64,000 nt of DNA from Aquisalimonas sp. (GCF_007120195.1 NZ_SKOG01000002.1:1-64000), one strand, 5' to 3'. Shown: positions 45,337-55,600, counted from the stretch's first letter. The notes: generated by a model from the letters alone, not told the origin. Program-made: numbers and translations.

Positions 45337-48300
45337 TTAGCGTACGGCCCGCCACTGCTGGCGCAGCCGTTTCTCGGATGCCGGCGCCGCCGTGCCGAGA
45401 TGCTGGGCGAAAAGCGAGACGCGAAACTCCTCCAGGAGGAAACGAAAGCGCTGGAGTTGGGTATCGTCGATCCCCTCGCGCGCATGTCGGGACGCCCGCT
45501 CGAGATAGGCCTCCCACCAGGGGCGCACCAGGTGCGTGCGCTGCGCATCCCGACGCGGATCCTGCCGCTGCTTCTCGACACGATGGGCCAGGCCGTCCAG
45601 ATAACGGGGGAGGTGCTCCAACAGCCCCGCTGGCAGGCGCGCCAGGAAATGGGGAAACACTAGGTGATTCAGGTGCTCACCCATGTCCCGGAAGCTATCC
45701 ATGCCCTCCACTCCGCGGGGCTCCCGCAGCGACTTGCGCAGCGTGTGAAAGCGCTCGAGGATACGCGCCACCCGGCGGGCAAACCGTTCGCCCTGTTCCA
45801 CCAACTCGCCCCGACCCCGCTCGAGCACATGCTCGAAGGCCTGCCCCGTGGCTGGCAGGGTTTCGCCGTTGAGGAACACTTGCTCGACCACCGCGGCCAG
45901 GATGTCGTCCTGGAGTTCGTCGCTGCTGCCCAGTCCGCGGTACTGCAAGGCCATCGTCTGGAACTCCGGCAGGTTCCCGCGCAGGTGGTCAACCTGATCC
46001 CGGAGCTGAAGCTGGATCAGCCGGCGCAGGCCGGCGCGCGTGGCCTGCGCAGCCGCGTCCGGGGAGTCCTTGACGCGCAGCGCAACGCTCTTGCCGCGAT
46101 CCTCCAGCGCGGGAAAACCGCGCACGGTCATGCCATGCTGCCGAAATTCCACCGCCTCCGGCAGCTCGCCGAAATCCCAGCGCGTGATGCCCTCTCGCCC
46201 CCACTGCGGATCTGGGCTGGCCACGCGAAAGTCCTGGCTGGCCTGGTCGCCGAGGTCACGCTGCAACGCGGTCAGGTCGCGCCCCTGGGCAATGCGCTCG
46301 CCTTCGGCATCGTAGACCTGGATATTCATCACCAGATGCGCAGGCAACGCCACGGCCGCCCATGTCTCGGGAGGAACGTCGACACCGGTCATGCGGTGCA
46401 GTTGCCGGCGCAGGGCATCGAGCAGCCCGCCCTGCGCCGGTGCCATGGCCTCCAGCGCTGCCCGGGCGAAATCCGGCGCCGGCACAAAATTGCGGCGCAG
46501 GGACTTCGGCAGTCCGCGGATCAGCGCGGTCACCTTCTCCTCGATGAGCCCGGGCACCAGCCACTCCAGGGGTTCAGGACGGAGCTGGTTCAGGGCCGCC
46601 AGGGGCACCTGCAGCGACACCCCATCCTCCGGGTGTCCGGGTTCGAAATGATAGCGCAGCGGCAGGCGCAGTTCCCCGATGGCGAGCTCCTCGGGGTAGC
46701 GCTGCGCCGTCACCCCCTCGGCCTCATGCTGCATAAGGGTGTCACGGGTCATGTACAGCCGGTGCGGCTCGGTTTTCTCCACAGTCTGCCGCCAGCGCTC
46801 GAAGGCGCGCAGGTCGTTCACCTCGGCGGGTACGCGCTCGGCGTAGAAGGCATACCGGCGATCGGTGTCCACAAGCACATCGCGCCGCCGGGACTTCTCT
46901 TCCAGCTCCTGGATCTCGGCGATGAGCTGCCGGTTGTGCTCGCGAAAGTGCCCCTCGCTGTCGACCCGATCCTCTGCAAGGCCCTCGCGCAGGATCACCT
47001 CGTGGGCATCGATTGGTGCCACGCGGCCATAGTCCACTTTTCGCCCGGTGACCAGTGGCAAGCCGTACAGCGTTACGGTCTCATGGGCCGTGACGCGCCC
47101 GCGGCGGCGATCCCAATGGGGCTCGGCATAGTGGCGCTGGACGAGATGATCGGCCAGGGGCTCCACGTCCCGCGGGTCCGTGGCTGCCACGGTGCGGGCA
47201 AACACCCGCGAGGTTTCCACGACCTCCGCGGCCACGATCCACTTCGGACGCCGCTTTGCCAGCGCTGAACCGGGAAAAATAGTCAGCTTGAGGTTGCGGG
47301 GGCCCACATAGCCCTGGTCATCGTTGCGCATGGCCACGTTGCCGAGAAGTCCGGTTAGCAGTGCCCGGTGCAGTGCCTTGTAGCCGGCAGGGTCGGTGTT
47401 AATCCGCAGCCCCATGCCGGAGACCAGCTCCTTCAACTGGCGGTGGATATCGCCCCAGTCGCGCATGCGCAACGGGTTGAGATAGCGCTCGCGGCACCAG
47501 CGGTTGAGCTTGTTCCGCGAGAGGTGCCGCCCGGCATCCCGGTAGTCCGTCCAAAGATTGACGAAGCCCAGGAAATCCGAGCGTTGGTCGCGCCATTGGC
47601 TGTGGGCTTGATCCGCCGCCTGCTGCGCCTCTACCGGGCGCTCGCGGGGATCCTGGATGCTGAGCGCGGCGACGATCACCAGCACCTCCGCCAGGGCGCC
47701 CTCCTCGCCTGCGGCCATCAGCATGCGCGCGAATGCGGGGTCCACCGGCAGGCGGGCCAGCTGCCGGCCCTGATCGGTGAGTCGGTGTGTGGCGTCCACG
47801 GCGCGCAACGCGTGGAGCAGCCGGTAGCCGTCATTGATATAGCGCTGGTCCGGGGCCTCGACGAACGGGAACGCCTGCACCGAACCGAGTCCCAGGGACT
47901 GCATTTGCAGGATGACCGATGCCAGATTGGTGCGCAGGATCTCCGGGTCGGTGAATTCCGGGCGCGAGCGGAAGTCATCCTCGCTGTACAGGCGGATGCA
48001 AATGCCCGGTGCCACACGGCCACAGCGCCCGGCGCGCTGTTTGGCCGAGGCCTGGGAGATGGGCTCGATGGGCAGCCGCTGGATCTTCGTACGGTAACTG
48101 TAGCGGCTCAGCCGGACCAGCCCCGTATCCACAACGTAGCGGATGCCCGGCACCGTCACTGAGGTTTCGGCCACATTGGTGGCCAGGACGATGCGTCGGC
48201 CCTGATGCGGCTGAAACACGCGCTGTTGCTCGGCGGCACTGAGCCGGGCGAACAGGGGTAAAATCTCCGTGCCCGGCGGGTGCCGCTTACGGAGCGCTTC

Positions 48301-49239
48301 GGCGGTTTCCCGGATTTCCCGTTCGCTGGCGAGGAATACGAGAACGTCCCCGGGCCCCTCCTGGGCGAGCTCCTCCACCGCCTCGACGATGGCCGTTTGT
48401 TGATCGCGATCCGGGTTCTCGGCGAGCTCCGTTGCCAGGGGGCGGTAGCGCACCTCCACGGGATAGGTTCGCCCCGAGACGTGGACGATCGGCGCATTGT
48501 CGAAGTGGCGCGCGAAGCGTTCCGGATCGATGGTCGCCGAGGTGATGACGACCTTGAGGTCCGGACGCCGTGGAAGGAGCTGTTTCAGGTACCCCAGCAG
48601 GAAATCGATGTTGAGGCTGCGCTCATGTGCCTCGTCGATGATGACGGTATCGTAGGCATCGAGTTCGCGGTCGCCCTGGGACTCGGCGAGCAGCATGCCG
48701 TCGGTCACAAGCTTGATGTGGGTCGCCGTGCTGACGCGGTCCGTGAAACGGACCTTGTACCCCACCGCGCCTCCAAGCTGGGTGTGCAGTTCCTCGGCAA
48801 TTCGTCCAGCGAGGGTCCGGGCGGCAATGCGCCGTGGCTGGGTATGGGCGATCATTCCGTCCACGCCCCGCCCCAGCTGCACGCAGATCTTGGGCAGCTG
48901 GGTGCTTTTGCCGGAGCCGGTTTCGCCGCACACGACGACCACCTGGTGATCGCGGATGGCCTTGGCCAGGGCGTCCCGGTGCGCGGTGACCGGTAAATCC
49001 TGAGGAAACTCCGGCGTCGGCAGGCTGGCGGCACGCTGGGCACGCCGGGCGACGGACGTTGCCACGTCGGCGCTCAGCCGGCGCAGGCCATGATCGTAGG
49101 GCTTGCCGGCCCGGGCTCGCTTGCGTAACCCCTGCAGGCGCTTTAGAAAGCCGCGCCGATCCGCACCCAGCGCGCAACGCACGCGCTCAGCCAGCTCGTC
49201 CAGGCTGTGGTCGGGACGTGGACCCGTGTCCCCGCTCAT
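45337..49239 (-). CDS. hrpA: ATP-dependent RNA helicase HrpA
   Basis: A 1300-residue DEAH-box helicase; the length is normal for HrpA. After an N-terminal helical region come the helicase motifs: 'GETGSGKST' (I), 'TQPRRIAART' (Ia), 'IIDEAHERS' (II), 'VITSATID' (III) and 'QRAGRCGR' (VI), then the WH/HB domains and the large C-terminal DUF3418 region. E. coli HrpA unwinds mRNA secondary structure and acts on stalled ribosomes. ATG 49239 follows AGGAGGCC, which overlaps the stop of the upstream phosphodiesterase gene. The gene is long and has no internal interruptions. Confidence 0.96.
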   Translation of the reverse strand: MSGDTGPRPDHSLDELAERVRCALGADRRGFLKRLQGLRKRARAGKPYDHGLRRLSADVATSVARRAQRAASLPTPEFPQDLPVTAHRDALAKAIRDHQVVVVCGETGSGKSTQLPKICVQLGRGVDGMIAHTQPRRIAARTLAGRIAEELHTQLGGAVGYKVRFTDRVSTATHIKLVTDGMLLAESQGDRELDAYDTVIIDEAHERSLNIDFLLGYLKQLLPRRPDLKVVITSATIDPERFARHFDNAPIVHVSGRTYPVEVRYRPLATELAENPDRDQQTAIVEAVEELAQEGPGDVLVFLASEREIRETAEALRKRHPPGTEILPLFARLSAAEQQRVFQPHQGRRIVLATNVAETSVTVPGIRYVVDTGLVRLSRYSYRTKIQRLPIEPISQASAKQRAGRCGRVAPGICIRLYSEDDFRSRPEFTDPEILRTNLASVILQMQSLGLGSVQAFPFVEAPDQRYINDGYRLLHALRAVDATHRLTDQGRQLARLPVDPAFARMLMAAGEEGALAEVLVIVAALSIQDPRERPVEAQQAADQAHSQWRDQRSDFLGFVNLWTDYRDAGRHLSRNKLNRWCRERYLNPLRMRDWGDIHRQLKELVSGMGLRINTDPAGYKALHRALLTGLLGNVAMRNDDQGYVGPRNLKLTIFPGSALAKRRPKWIVAAEVVETSRVFARTVAATDPRDVEPLADHLVQRHYAEPHWDRRRGRVTAHETVTLYGLPLVTGRKVDYGRVAPIDAHEVILREGLAEDRVDSEGHFREHNRQLIAEIQELEEKSRRRDVLVDTDRRYAFYAERVPAEVNDLRAFERWRQTVEKTEPHRLYMTRDTLMQHEAEGVTAQRYPEELAIGELRLPLRYHFEPGHPEDGVSLQVPLAALNQLRPEPLEWLVPGLIEEKVTALIRGLPKSLRRNFVPAPDFARAALEAMAPAQGGLLDALRRQLHRMTGVDVPPETWAAVALPAHLVMNIQVYDAEGERIAQGRDLTALQRDLGDQASQDFRVASPDPQWGREGITRWDFGELPEAVEFRQHGMTVRGFPALEDRGKSVALRVKDSPDAAAQATRAGLRRLIQLQLRDQVDHLRGNLPEFQTMALQYRGLGSSDELQDDILAAVVEQVFLNGETLPATGQAFEHVLERGRGELVEQGERFARRVARILERFHTLRKSLREPRGVEGMDSFRDMGEHLNHLVFPHFLARLPAGLLEHLPRYLDGLAHRVEKQRQDPRRDAQRTHLVRPWWEAYLERASRHAREGIDDTQLQRFRFLLEEFRVSLFAQHLGTAAPASEKRLRQQWRAVR

Positions 49240-49245
49240 GGCCTC

Positions 49246-49818
49246 CTAGTTCGCTACCTGGGTGCGCCTGCGCCGCCCATCGCGGTTGGGATAACGCCGC
49301 GCTGGCAGCTGCACGGACTCGACGGACCACGCAGCCTCGGTGCAGCTTAGCAGCAGGCACGAGGGTCCGCCTTGGACGCGGGTCCGACCAGCTGCCCCCG
49401 GGTTGAGAATCCAGGGGTTGCTGTCGCAATCCATGGTCAGCCGGTGGCTGTGGCCGTACACCACGGCCCGGGCGTCCGCGTAGGTCTTGCGCAGATGGCG
49501 GTGACGCTCGCTCAGGGAGCGCGCGTCGTCCCCATGGGTCACCACGAGCAGGCCCCCGGGAAGCTCGAGCTGCGCAATGGCGGGCAGGTTCTCAAGAAAA
49601 TGGGTTTCGGACGCCGCCCATTTCGCGGGCGTGTCGTTATTCCCGCGAATGGCGATCACCGAGATCCTTGGGTTGAGCGAGCATAAGACCTCTGCACCGC
49701 CCACGTCACCGGCATGCACAGCGTAGTCGCACGTGACGACGCGCTCGGCAATGCGCGGGTCGAGAAACCCGTGGGTGTCGGCGAGAATCGCGACGCGCGT
49801 GATCTGCGTAAGTGTCAT
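49246..49818 (-). CDS. Metallophosphoesterase, YfcE/MJ0936 type
   Basis: A 190-residue calcineurin-like phosphoesterase. The metal-binding motifs are complete: 'ILADTHG' (D-x-H), 'HAGDVGG' (GD), 'IRGNNDT' (GNxD), 'VVTHGDD' (H) and 'VYGHSHR' (GHxH). YfcE-like enzymes hydrolyse phosphodiesters in vitro with manganese; the physiological substrate is unknown. Its stop lies six bases before the hrpA start. Confidence 0.9.
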   Translation of the reverse strand: MTLTQITRVAILADTHGFLDPRIAERVVTCDYAVHAGDVGGAEVLCSLNPRISVIAIRGNNDTPAKWAASETHFLENLPAIAQLELPGGLLVVTHGDDARSLSERHRHLRKTYADARAVVYGHSHRLTMDCDSNPWILNPGAAGRTRVQGGPSCLLLSCTEAAWSVESVQLPARRYPNRDGRRRRTQVAN

Positions 49819-49827
49819 GGCGCGTTA

Positions 49828-50433
49828 TCACTCCGAAGACGCCGCTTCGATGGCGTTCCTGAGGGCTTCGTAGTCTCGGGTTACCGGGAACTGCGGAAAA
49901 TCGTCAACGACGTTCTGGGGCGGCGCAAACAAAATCCCTGTTTCCGCTTGGCTCAACATGCCGACGTCATTGTAGGAATCCCCGGCCGCAGTCACGCGGA
50001 AATTGAGCTGCTGAAACGCGGCAACAGCGGCGCGTTTGTGGTCTGGCATGCGCAGGTGGTAGTCCACGATGCGTCCATCGGCGTCCGCCTCCAGCTCATG
50101 GCAAAACAGTGTCGGCCAGCCCAGCTGACGCATAATTGGCCGCCCGAACTCGTAGAAGGTGTCCGACAGGATGACGAGCTGGTAGCGCTCGCGAAACCAG
50201 TCGACAAATTCGCGCGCTCCGGGAAACGGCGACACGCTGTCGATAACCTCTCTCAGCGCCTCCATACCGAGCCCATGCCGGTGCAGAATGCGCAGGCGCT
50301 GACGCATGAGTTGGTCATAGTCCGGCACATCCCGGGTTGTCGCCCGCAGTTCCTCGATACCGGTGCGCTCGGCAAGCCCGACCCAGATCTCCGGCACGAG
50401 TACCCCTTCCAGATCGAGGCACACAATCTTCAA
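49828..50433 (-). CDS. thrH: ThrH-type phosphoserine phosphatase / homoserine phosphotransferase
   Basis: A 201-residue HAD-family enzyme that aligns closely with ThrH of Pseudomonas aeruginosa, which hydrolyses phosphoserine and moves its phosphate to homoserine. 'CLDLEGVLVPEIW' carries the nucleophile Asp with Glu in place of the usual second Asp, a ThrH trait, then 'VILSDTFYEF' and 'AAGDSYNDVGML' follow. The best start is TTG 50433, matching ThrH's short N terminus; the track start at 50496 adds 21 residues. It lies 9 nt before the phosphodiesterase gene. Confidence 0.9.
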   Translation of the reverse strand: MKIVCLDLEGVLVPEIWVGLAERTGIEELRATTRDVPDYDQLMRQRLRILHRHGLGMEALREVIDSVSPFPGAREFVDWFRERYQLVILSDTFYEFGRPIMRQLGWPTLFCHELEADADGRIVDYHLRMPDHKRAAVAAFQQLNFRVTAAGDSYNDVGMLSQAETGILFAPPQNVVDDFPQFPVTRDYEALRNAIEAASSE

Positions 50434-50617
50434 AACGGATCCGCTCCCTGCAACCAGCTCGGGCACCGGTCGGCCCCGCGGGGGCAAAACGCGCACACGG
50501 TAGTCGTTTTTGACCTGGCCCGCAAGAACACTACGTACACCGGCGTGCGGGCGCTGTGTCGTGGTTCACAACATCGCGAGGTCACCGGGATTCAAGGCCT
50601 GACCAGGCCCGCTCTGG

Positions 50618-51565
50618 TCAACCCTGGATTGCATCTGTGTCTTCAATATTGCCACCTGGCTGATGATTGGCGATGCCGTGCGGCACATGCCCTGTCGCCA
50701 CCTGCTGGCTGGCAATCTCGCAGTGCCCCTGTTGATCATCGAAGAAGATATCGGCACCAAACGCCGCCAGGAAATCCGCCTTGGCGAGCCCCCCCAGGAA
50801 GAGCGCCTCGTCGATGCGGATATCCCAGTGGCGCAGAGTGCGGATGACGCGCTCGTGGGCCGGCGCACTGCGGGCGGTGACCAGCGCCGTGCGGATGGGG
50901 CTCGCCTCGCCGGAGGCGTCTTCCCGGCGCTGCAGCTGGTGCAGCGCGGCCAGGAACGACTTGAAAGGCCCGCCGGGCAGCGGTGAGCGGGCCTGCGCGC
51001 GCTCACTGGCCGAAAACGCCTCGAGCCCCGATTCCTGGAAGACACGTTCGGCGCTGTCCCCGAAGAGCACGGCATCGCCGTCAAAGGCGATACGCACCTC
51101 GCGTTCTTCCTGGGCGTTCACCTCACGTCCGGCCGATGGCAGGATCGTCGCCGCGGCATAGCCGAGGCTGAGTGCCTGGGCGACGTCGTTGGGGTCGGCG
51201 GACAGGAACAGGTGTGCCCCGAAGGCCGGGACATAGCGCCAGGGTCGCTCGCCATTGGTAAACGCAGCCCGGGTCACGTGGAGCCCGTAGTGCTCGATGG
51301 AATTAAACACCCGCAGCCCGGTATCGGCGCTGTTCCGCGACAACAGGATGACCTCAACTCCACCGTCTGTGCCCTCCAGGCGCAACAGCTTACGGACCAG
51401 ATTGAACGCCACCCCGGGCGGCAGTATCTCGTCCTCGTGCTCGCGCTGGTAGCGGCAGTAAGCATCCACGCCCTGTTCCATGAAAACCCGATGGCTCTCG
51501 CCCATGTCAAACAGGGCACGGGAGGAGATCGCCACCACCAGTTTGCCGTCGAATGATACCGGCAT
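50618..51565 (-). CDS. 5'-nucleotidase, cytosolic type (PF06189 family)
   Basis: A 315-residue protein of the bacterial 5'-nucleotidase family related to animal cytosolic cN-I. Features include 'VVAISSRALFDM', 'NSIEHYGL', 'RIAFDGDAVLFGDSAERVF' with the DxDxV HAD-type nucleophile stretch, 'GGPFKSFLAAL' and 'DIFFDDQQGHC'. It should remove 5'-phosphates from nucleoside monophosphates. ATG 51565 follows GGAGGC at six bases; the track start (51610) is 15 codons upstream. It is divergent from the AidB-like gene. Confidence 0.87.
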   Translation of the reverse strand: MPVSFDGKLVVAISSRALFDMGESHRVFMEQGVDAYCRYQREHEDEILPPGVAFNLVRKLLRLEGTDGGVEVILLSRNSADTGLRVFNSIEHYGLHVTRAAFTNGERPWRYVPAFGAHLFLSADPNDVAQALSLGYAAATILPSAGREVNAQEEREVRIAFDGDAVLFGDSAERVFQESGLEAFSASERAQARSPLPGGPFKSFLAALHQLQRREDASGEASPIRTALVTARSAPAHERVIRTLRHWDIRIDEALFLGGLAKADFLAAFGADIFFDDQQGHCEIASQQVATGHVPHGIANHQPGGNIEDTDAIQG

Positions 51566-51735
51566 CGGCGTGCCTCCACAGCTGTACTCAGGATTTGAAC
51601 TTTGCTTCACTCATACTGTTAAGCCGGCCGCGTTCCAAGGAAGCGCTTCCTCGATTCGCATCTTCGCATACCGGATCGACGTACGCGGTAAGGAAGCACG
51701 AGCGGATTGCGGCGAACCGGCTGGAGGAGGAGACC

Positions 51736-53421
51736 ATGGCCGCCCGTGACGGACAGCCCCTGCACCACACCGCAGCGTGGACGACCCATGATGTGGAAAA
51801 CCAGCCCCCACCCTTTGAGGGCCGGAATCTTTACCTGACCGACAGGGTCCTGCGCGAGGCGGTGGAGCGTGAAGGCGGCGCGTGGGGCGATGAGCGTCTG
51901 CGCGCTTATGGGGAGCGGGCCGGTGGGGAACTCTGGGAGGCCGGTTTCGATGCCAACCGCAATCCGCCTGAGTTGCTCACGCACGATCGCTACGGCCACC
52001 GCATCGACCAGGTGAAGTTCCACCCGGCGTACCACACGCTGATGGAGGCGGCCATTGGCAGCGAAGTGCACGCCCTGTCCTGGAGACAGCCTGGGGTGGG
52101 CAGCCAGGTGGTGCGTTCGGCCCTGATGTACCTGCACAACCAGGCGGAAGCCGGCACCATGTGCCCGGTCACCATGACTCACGCCTCCATACCGGCGCTG
52201 CGGCACCAGCCAGAGGTTGCTAAACGCTGGGAACCCGGCATTCTCAGCAATCGGTATGACCCGCGTTTTCTGCCGCCTGACCAGAAGCAGGGCCTGACCC
52301 TGGGCATGGGTATGACCGAGAAGCAGGGCGGCTCGGACGTGCGCGCCAACACCACCCGGGCCACGGCCGTCGGCGCCGAAGGGCCCGGGCGCGACTACGA
52401 GCTGGTCGGCCACAAGTGGTTCTTCTCCGCGCCCATGTCCGATGCGTTTCTGGTCCTCGCCCAGTCGCGGGGCGGCCTGAGCTGTTTTCTGCTGCCGCGC
52501 TGGCGGCCCGACAGCACGGTTAATGCCATTGAAATCCAGCGGCTCAAGGACAAGCTGGGGAACCGCTCAAACGCCTCCAGCGAGGTCGAGTTCCACAACG
52601 CCCACGCGGTTATGATCGGCGACGAGGGTCGCGGTGTGCGCACGATCATTGACATGGTGGCGCAGACGCGCCTGGACTGCATGATCGGATCCACCAGCCT
52701 GATGCGCCACGGTCTGGCCCAGGCAATCCATCACTGCGGCTACCGGCGCGCCTTCGGCGGTATCCTTCTGGAACAGCCCCTCATGCGCAACGTCCTCGCG
52801 GATCTCGCCCTCGAAGTCGAAGGCGCGGTGGCGCTCACCTTTCGGATTGCCTCGGCGATGGACCAGCAGGCAACGGCACCCCGCGGGGGTGCGCTCGCGC
52901 GCATCGGCACCGCTTTGGGCAAGTACTGGATCTGCAAGCGGGCGGCCGGGCACATCACGGAGTCCCAAGAGTGCCTGGGAGGCGCCGGCTACGTGGAAGA
53001 ACACGCCTTGCCGCGCCTGTACCGCGAGGCGCCGGTCAACGCGATCTGGGAGGGCTCTGGCAACATCCAGTGCCTGGATGTCTTGCGGGCCATGCACAAG
53101 AACCCGGAAACCGTGGAAGTGATGCTCTCGGAACTGCGACGCACGCAGGGCGAGAACCGCTGTCTGGATGCGGCGGTAAAACGCATCGAGCGGCGTCTGC
53201 ATGGCGCTGCTGATTCGCCCTCTGATGCGCGGATGCTAGTGGAGGACATGGTGCTCGCCATGCAAGGGTCCTTGCTCGTGCGCGCCGGCACTCCGGCGGT
53301 TGCCGATGCCTTCTGCACCGCTCGCCTCGGCCCGGAGCGCACGCTGATGTACGGTGGTCTGTCCAGGGGCGCGGACCTGAATGCCATCGTGCAGCGGGCG
53401 TTGCCTGAGGCGGCAAACTGA
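51736..53421 (+). CDS. AidB-like acyl-CoA dehydrogenase
   Basis: A 561-residue flavoprotein of the acyl-CoA dehydrogenase superfamily, longer than the usual 380-400 and matching the AidB branch (E. coli AidB 541). 'GMGMTEKQGGSDVRANTTRA' is the AidB-style FAD-proximal motif, and 'ECLGGAGYVEEHALPRLYRE' with 'APVNAIWEGSGNIQCLD' follow. E. coli AidB is induced by alkylation and binds DNA; weak isovaleryl-CoA dehydrogenase activity is reported. ATG 51736 has GGAGGAGGAG upstream, while the track start at 51553 has none. No ada gene is seen here. It appears monocistronic. Confidence 0.88.
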   Translation: MAARDGQPLHHTAAWTTHDVENQPPPFEGRNLYLTDRVLREAVEREGGAWGDERLRAYGERAGGELWEAGFDANRNPPELLTHDRYGHRIDQVKFHPAYHTLMEAAIGSEVHALSWRQPGVGSQVVRSALMYLHNQAEAGTMCPVTMTHASIPALRHQPEVAKRWEPGILSNRYDPRFLPPDQKQGLTLGMGMTEKQGGSDVRANTTRATAVGAEGPGRDYELVGHKWFFSAPMSDAFLVLAQSRGGLSCFLLPRWRPDSTVNAIEIQRLKDKLGNRSNASSEVEFHNAHAVMIGDEGRGVRTIIDMVAQTRLDCMIGSTSLMRHGLAQAIHHCGYRRAFGGILLEQPLMRNVLADLALEVEGAVALTFRIASAMDQQATAPRGGALARIGTALGKYWICKRAAGHITESQECLGGAGYVEEHALPRLYREAPVNAIWEGSGNIQCLDVLRAMHKNPETVEVMLSELRRTQGENRCLDAAVKRIERRLHGAADSPSDARMLVEDMVLAMQGSLLVRAGTPAVADAFCTARLGPERTLMYGGLSRGADLNAIVQRALPEAAN

Positions 53422-53630
53422 TTCATGCCGTTGCGGGAACCCGCCGTTGCGGGAACCCGGTTGCCGCCAGGGAGGTCTGTTGCATTGACAGGCGCCATCG
53501 GGCCCAGGGAATCTGACACCAGCCACGTTGTTAGGATCGTGCAGCGCGCGGCTTCGCGCTAGAATGTCGCCGTCGACCCGGGGAGTCTACGACCCCTGGG
53601 CTGGAATCAACTCAAGGAGGCAAGAACGAA

Positions 53631-54302
53631 ATGACAAGCCACGAGCGTGTCGTCAGCACCCGCGGTGCACGGGCGATCGAGACCAACAAGGTCATCCGCA
53701 ACACGTATTCCCTGTTGTCCCTGACCCTCGCATTCAGCGCCATCATGGCGGGCGTGGCAATGGCCACCAATGCGCCCCCCATGCCATGGTTCCTGGTTCT
53801 CGGCGGATACTTCGGTCTGCTGTTTCTGACCAATGCCCTGAAGAACAGCGCCTGGGGGTTGCTCTCGGTGTTCGCGTTGACGGGTTTCATGGGGTACACG
53901 CTGGGGCCGCTGATCAGCTTCTACCTGACCGCCGTCAGTAACGGTGGGCAAATCGTCATGACGGCCTTTGGCGGTACGGCCGCGATCTTCATCGGCCTGT
54001 CCGCGTATGCGCTGACCACCCGCAAGGATTTCTCCTTCATGGGCGGCTTTCTGTTTGCCGGCATCCTGGTGGCGTTCTTGGCTGGCCTGGGCGCGTTGGT
54101 CTTCCAGCTGCCGGGACTGATGCTGGCCGTGAGCGCCATGTTCGTGCTGCTGATGTCCGCCTTCATCCTGTACCAGACCAGCGCGCTGGTGCACGGCGGC
54201 GAGACGAACTACATCATGGCGACGGTGGGCCTCTACATTGCCATCTACAACCTCTTCACCAGCTTGTTGCATTTGCTGATGGCGTTCGGTGGCGATGATT
54301 GA
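53631..54302 (+). CDS. Bax inhibitor-1/YccA family membrane protein
   Basis: A 223-residue protein with seven hydrophobic segments and no long loops, matching YccA/TMBIM. Characteristic stretches are 'RNTYSLLSLTLAFSAIMAG', 'ALTGFMGYTLGPLISFYL' and the C-terminal 'LYIAIYNLFTSLLHLL'. E. coli YccA protects SecY from FtsH; channel activity is known for other members. ATG 53631 follows AAGGAGG. It lies alone between the AidB-like gene and a convergent siroheme methyltransferase gene. Confidence 0.9.
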   Translation: MTSHERVVSTRGARAIETNKVIRNTYSLLSLTLAFSAIMAGVAMATNAPPMPWFLVLGGYFGLLFLTNALKNSAWGLLSVFALTGFMGYTLGPLISFYLTAVSNGGQIVMTAFGGTAAIFIGLSAYALTTRKDFSFMGGFLFAGILVAFLAGLGALVFQLPGLMLAVSAMFVLLMSAFILYQTSALVHGGETNYIMATVGLYIAIYNLFTSLLHLLMAFGGDD

Positions 54303-54349
54303 GGCGTCGCCGGTCCGGCATGTCGCGGGCCGGCAGCGGCGCGTTACCC

Positions 54350-55600
54350 CTACTCCGGTGGCACCACCGGTCCGGGTGTCGTCGCCTCGGCCCAGGCCAT
54401 CGCTTCGTTGCTGCCATCGAACCAGGCCAAGCGCTCGCGCAGTCTCACCACCTCGCCGATGATCAGTAGCGTGGGGGCGCGGATCCCTGCCCGTTCGACT
54501 GCCGCGGGAAGCTGCGTGAGTGGGGCGACGATGACCTGCTGAGCGACTGTGGTGCCTTGCTGCACCAGCGCTGCGGGCATATCCTCCCGCATGCCGTGGG
54601 CGACCAGGCCGTCGCAGAGCTCCCGCAGGCTGTGCAGCCCCATGTAAAAAACGAGCGTCTGCGCCTCGCGCACCAGGCCGCGAAAATCCAGATCCAGTGC
54701 CCCATTCTTGCGATGGCCAGTGGCAAATACACAGGACTGGGCGTAGTCCCGGTGGGTGAGCGGGATGCCGGCGTAGGCGGCGCAACCGCTGGCCGCAGTG
54801 ATGCCCGGTATCACGCGGAACGGAATGCCCGCGTCCATCAGGTGTTCGATCTCCTCACCACCGCGTCCAAAGATGAAGGGGTCCCCGCCTTTGAGGCGGA
54901 CCACGCGCTTGCCGGCTCCGGCGCGATCCAGGAGGAGCTGGTTGATCGCGTGCTGGGGAAGCGTGTGGTCCTGGCGGCGTTTGCCGACGAAAATGCGCTC
55001 GGCATGCGCGGGCACGAGATCCAGCAATGCTGCCGCGACCAGCCGGTCGTAAATGACCACATCCGCCTGTTGCAATGCTCGCATGCCCCGCAGGGTGAGC
55101 AGATCGGGAGCGCCCGGTCCCGCGCCAACGAGACTCACGTCACCGCGACGGCGAGTCGGTTGCCCGTCTGCGGCCTGATCGGTTGACGCCTCGGTTCCTG
55201 GGCCCGGCGCAACAGCCGCGTCAGCACCAGGCGCCCCTGCGGGTGACTGCACCGGGGGTTGAGACGGCGCCAGCGGCCGGGCCGTTCCCTGCTCGGGCCG
55301 TTCTGGGATCCACAACGGCACCCCGGCGTCGATTGCCGCGTCAGCCAGGGCCTGCGCATCGGCTTCCGAGAGGTCCAGAATGATCACCATGGCACTGCGC
55401 CGCACCATGGCCTCCAGGGCCTCGCGGGAGTCCGGCGGCGAGACCGGTTCAACGTCGGGGACACGGGTGCGACCCCATCCCCTGAACAGCGTCGCACGCA
55501 GCTGCAGGCACTGGAGCCGAGTGTCGCCATCGGCGCAGCCACCGAGGACGAGCACTGGCTTGCCGCGCGTGCTCAGTGTGAGTGTGAGCGCATCAGTCAT
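54350..55600 (-). CDS. Uroporphyrinogen-III C-methyltransferase with degenerate CysG N-terminal domain
   Basis: The C-terminal 260 residues form an SAM-dependent methyltransferase: '[19 protein letters not shown]', 'VVIYDRLV', '[14 protein letters not shown]', '[20 protein letters not shown]' and 'FATGHRKNG'. It makes precorrin-2 for siroheme or cobalamin. The N-terminal part (about 1-100) starts like the CysG Rossmann domain ('[13 protein letters not shown]') but then has 'CADGDTR' where CysG has GGxVAxxK, and no dehydrogenase/ferrochelatase core. A proline/alanine-rich linker (about 100-155) joins them. Total 416 residues against 457 for E. coli CysG. ATG 55600 follows GGCGAGG. It is divergent from cysB, consistent with sulfite reductase cofactor supply. 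Confidence 0.85.
   Translation of the reverse strand: MTDALTLTLSTRGKPVLVLGGCADGDTRLQCLQLRATLFRGWGRTRVPDVEPVSPPDSREALEAMVRRSAMVIILDLSEADAQALADAAIDAGVPLWIPERPEQGTARPLAPSQPPVQSPAGAPGADAAVAPGPGTEASTDQAADGQPTRRRGDVSLVGAGPGAPDLLTLRGMRALQQADVVIYDRLVAAALLDLVPAHAERIFVGKRRQDHTLPQHAINQLLLDRAGAGKRVVRLKGGDPFIFGRGGEEIEHLMDAGIPFRVIPGITAASGCAAYAGIPLTHRDYAQSCVFATGHRKNGALDLDFRGLVREAQTLVFYMGLHSLRELCDGLVAHGMREDMPAALVQQGTTVAQQVIVAPLTQLPAAVERAGIRAPTLLIIGEVVRLRERLAWFDGSNEAMAWAEATTPGPVVPPE

Noticed and set aside
45664-47268. 534-codon ORF on the plus strand
   Set aside because: Antisense shadow of hrpA, which has full helicase motifs on the minus strand.
53427-53458. Exact tandem duplication of 16 bp (GCCGTTGCGGGAACCC) after the AidB-like gene
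   Set aside because: Real but minimal; two copies in a spacer do not suggest CRISPR or a regulatory array.
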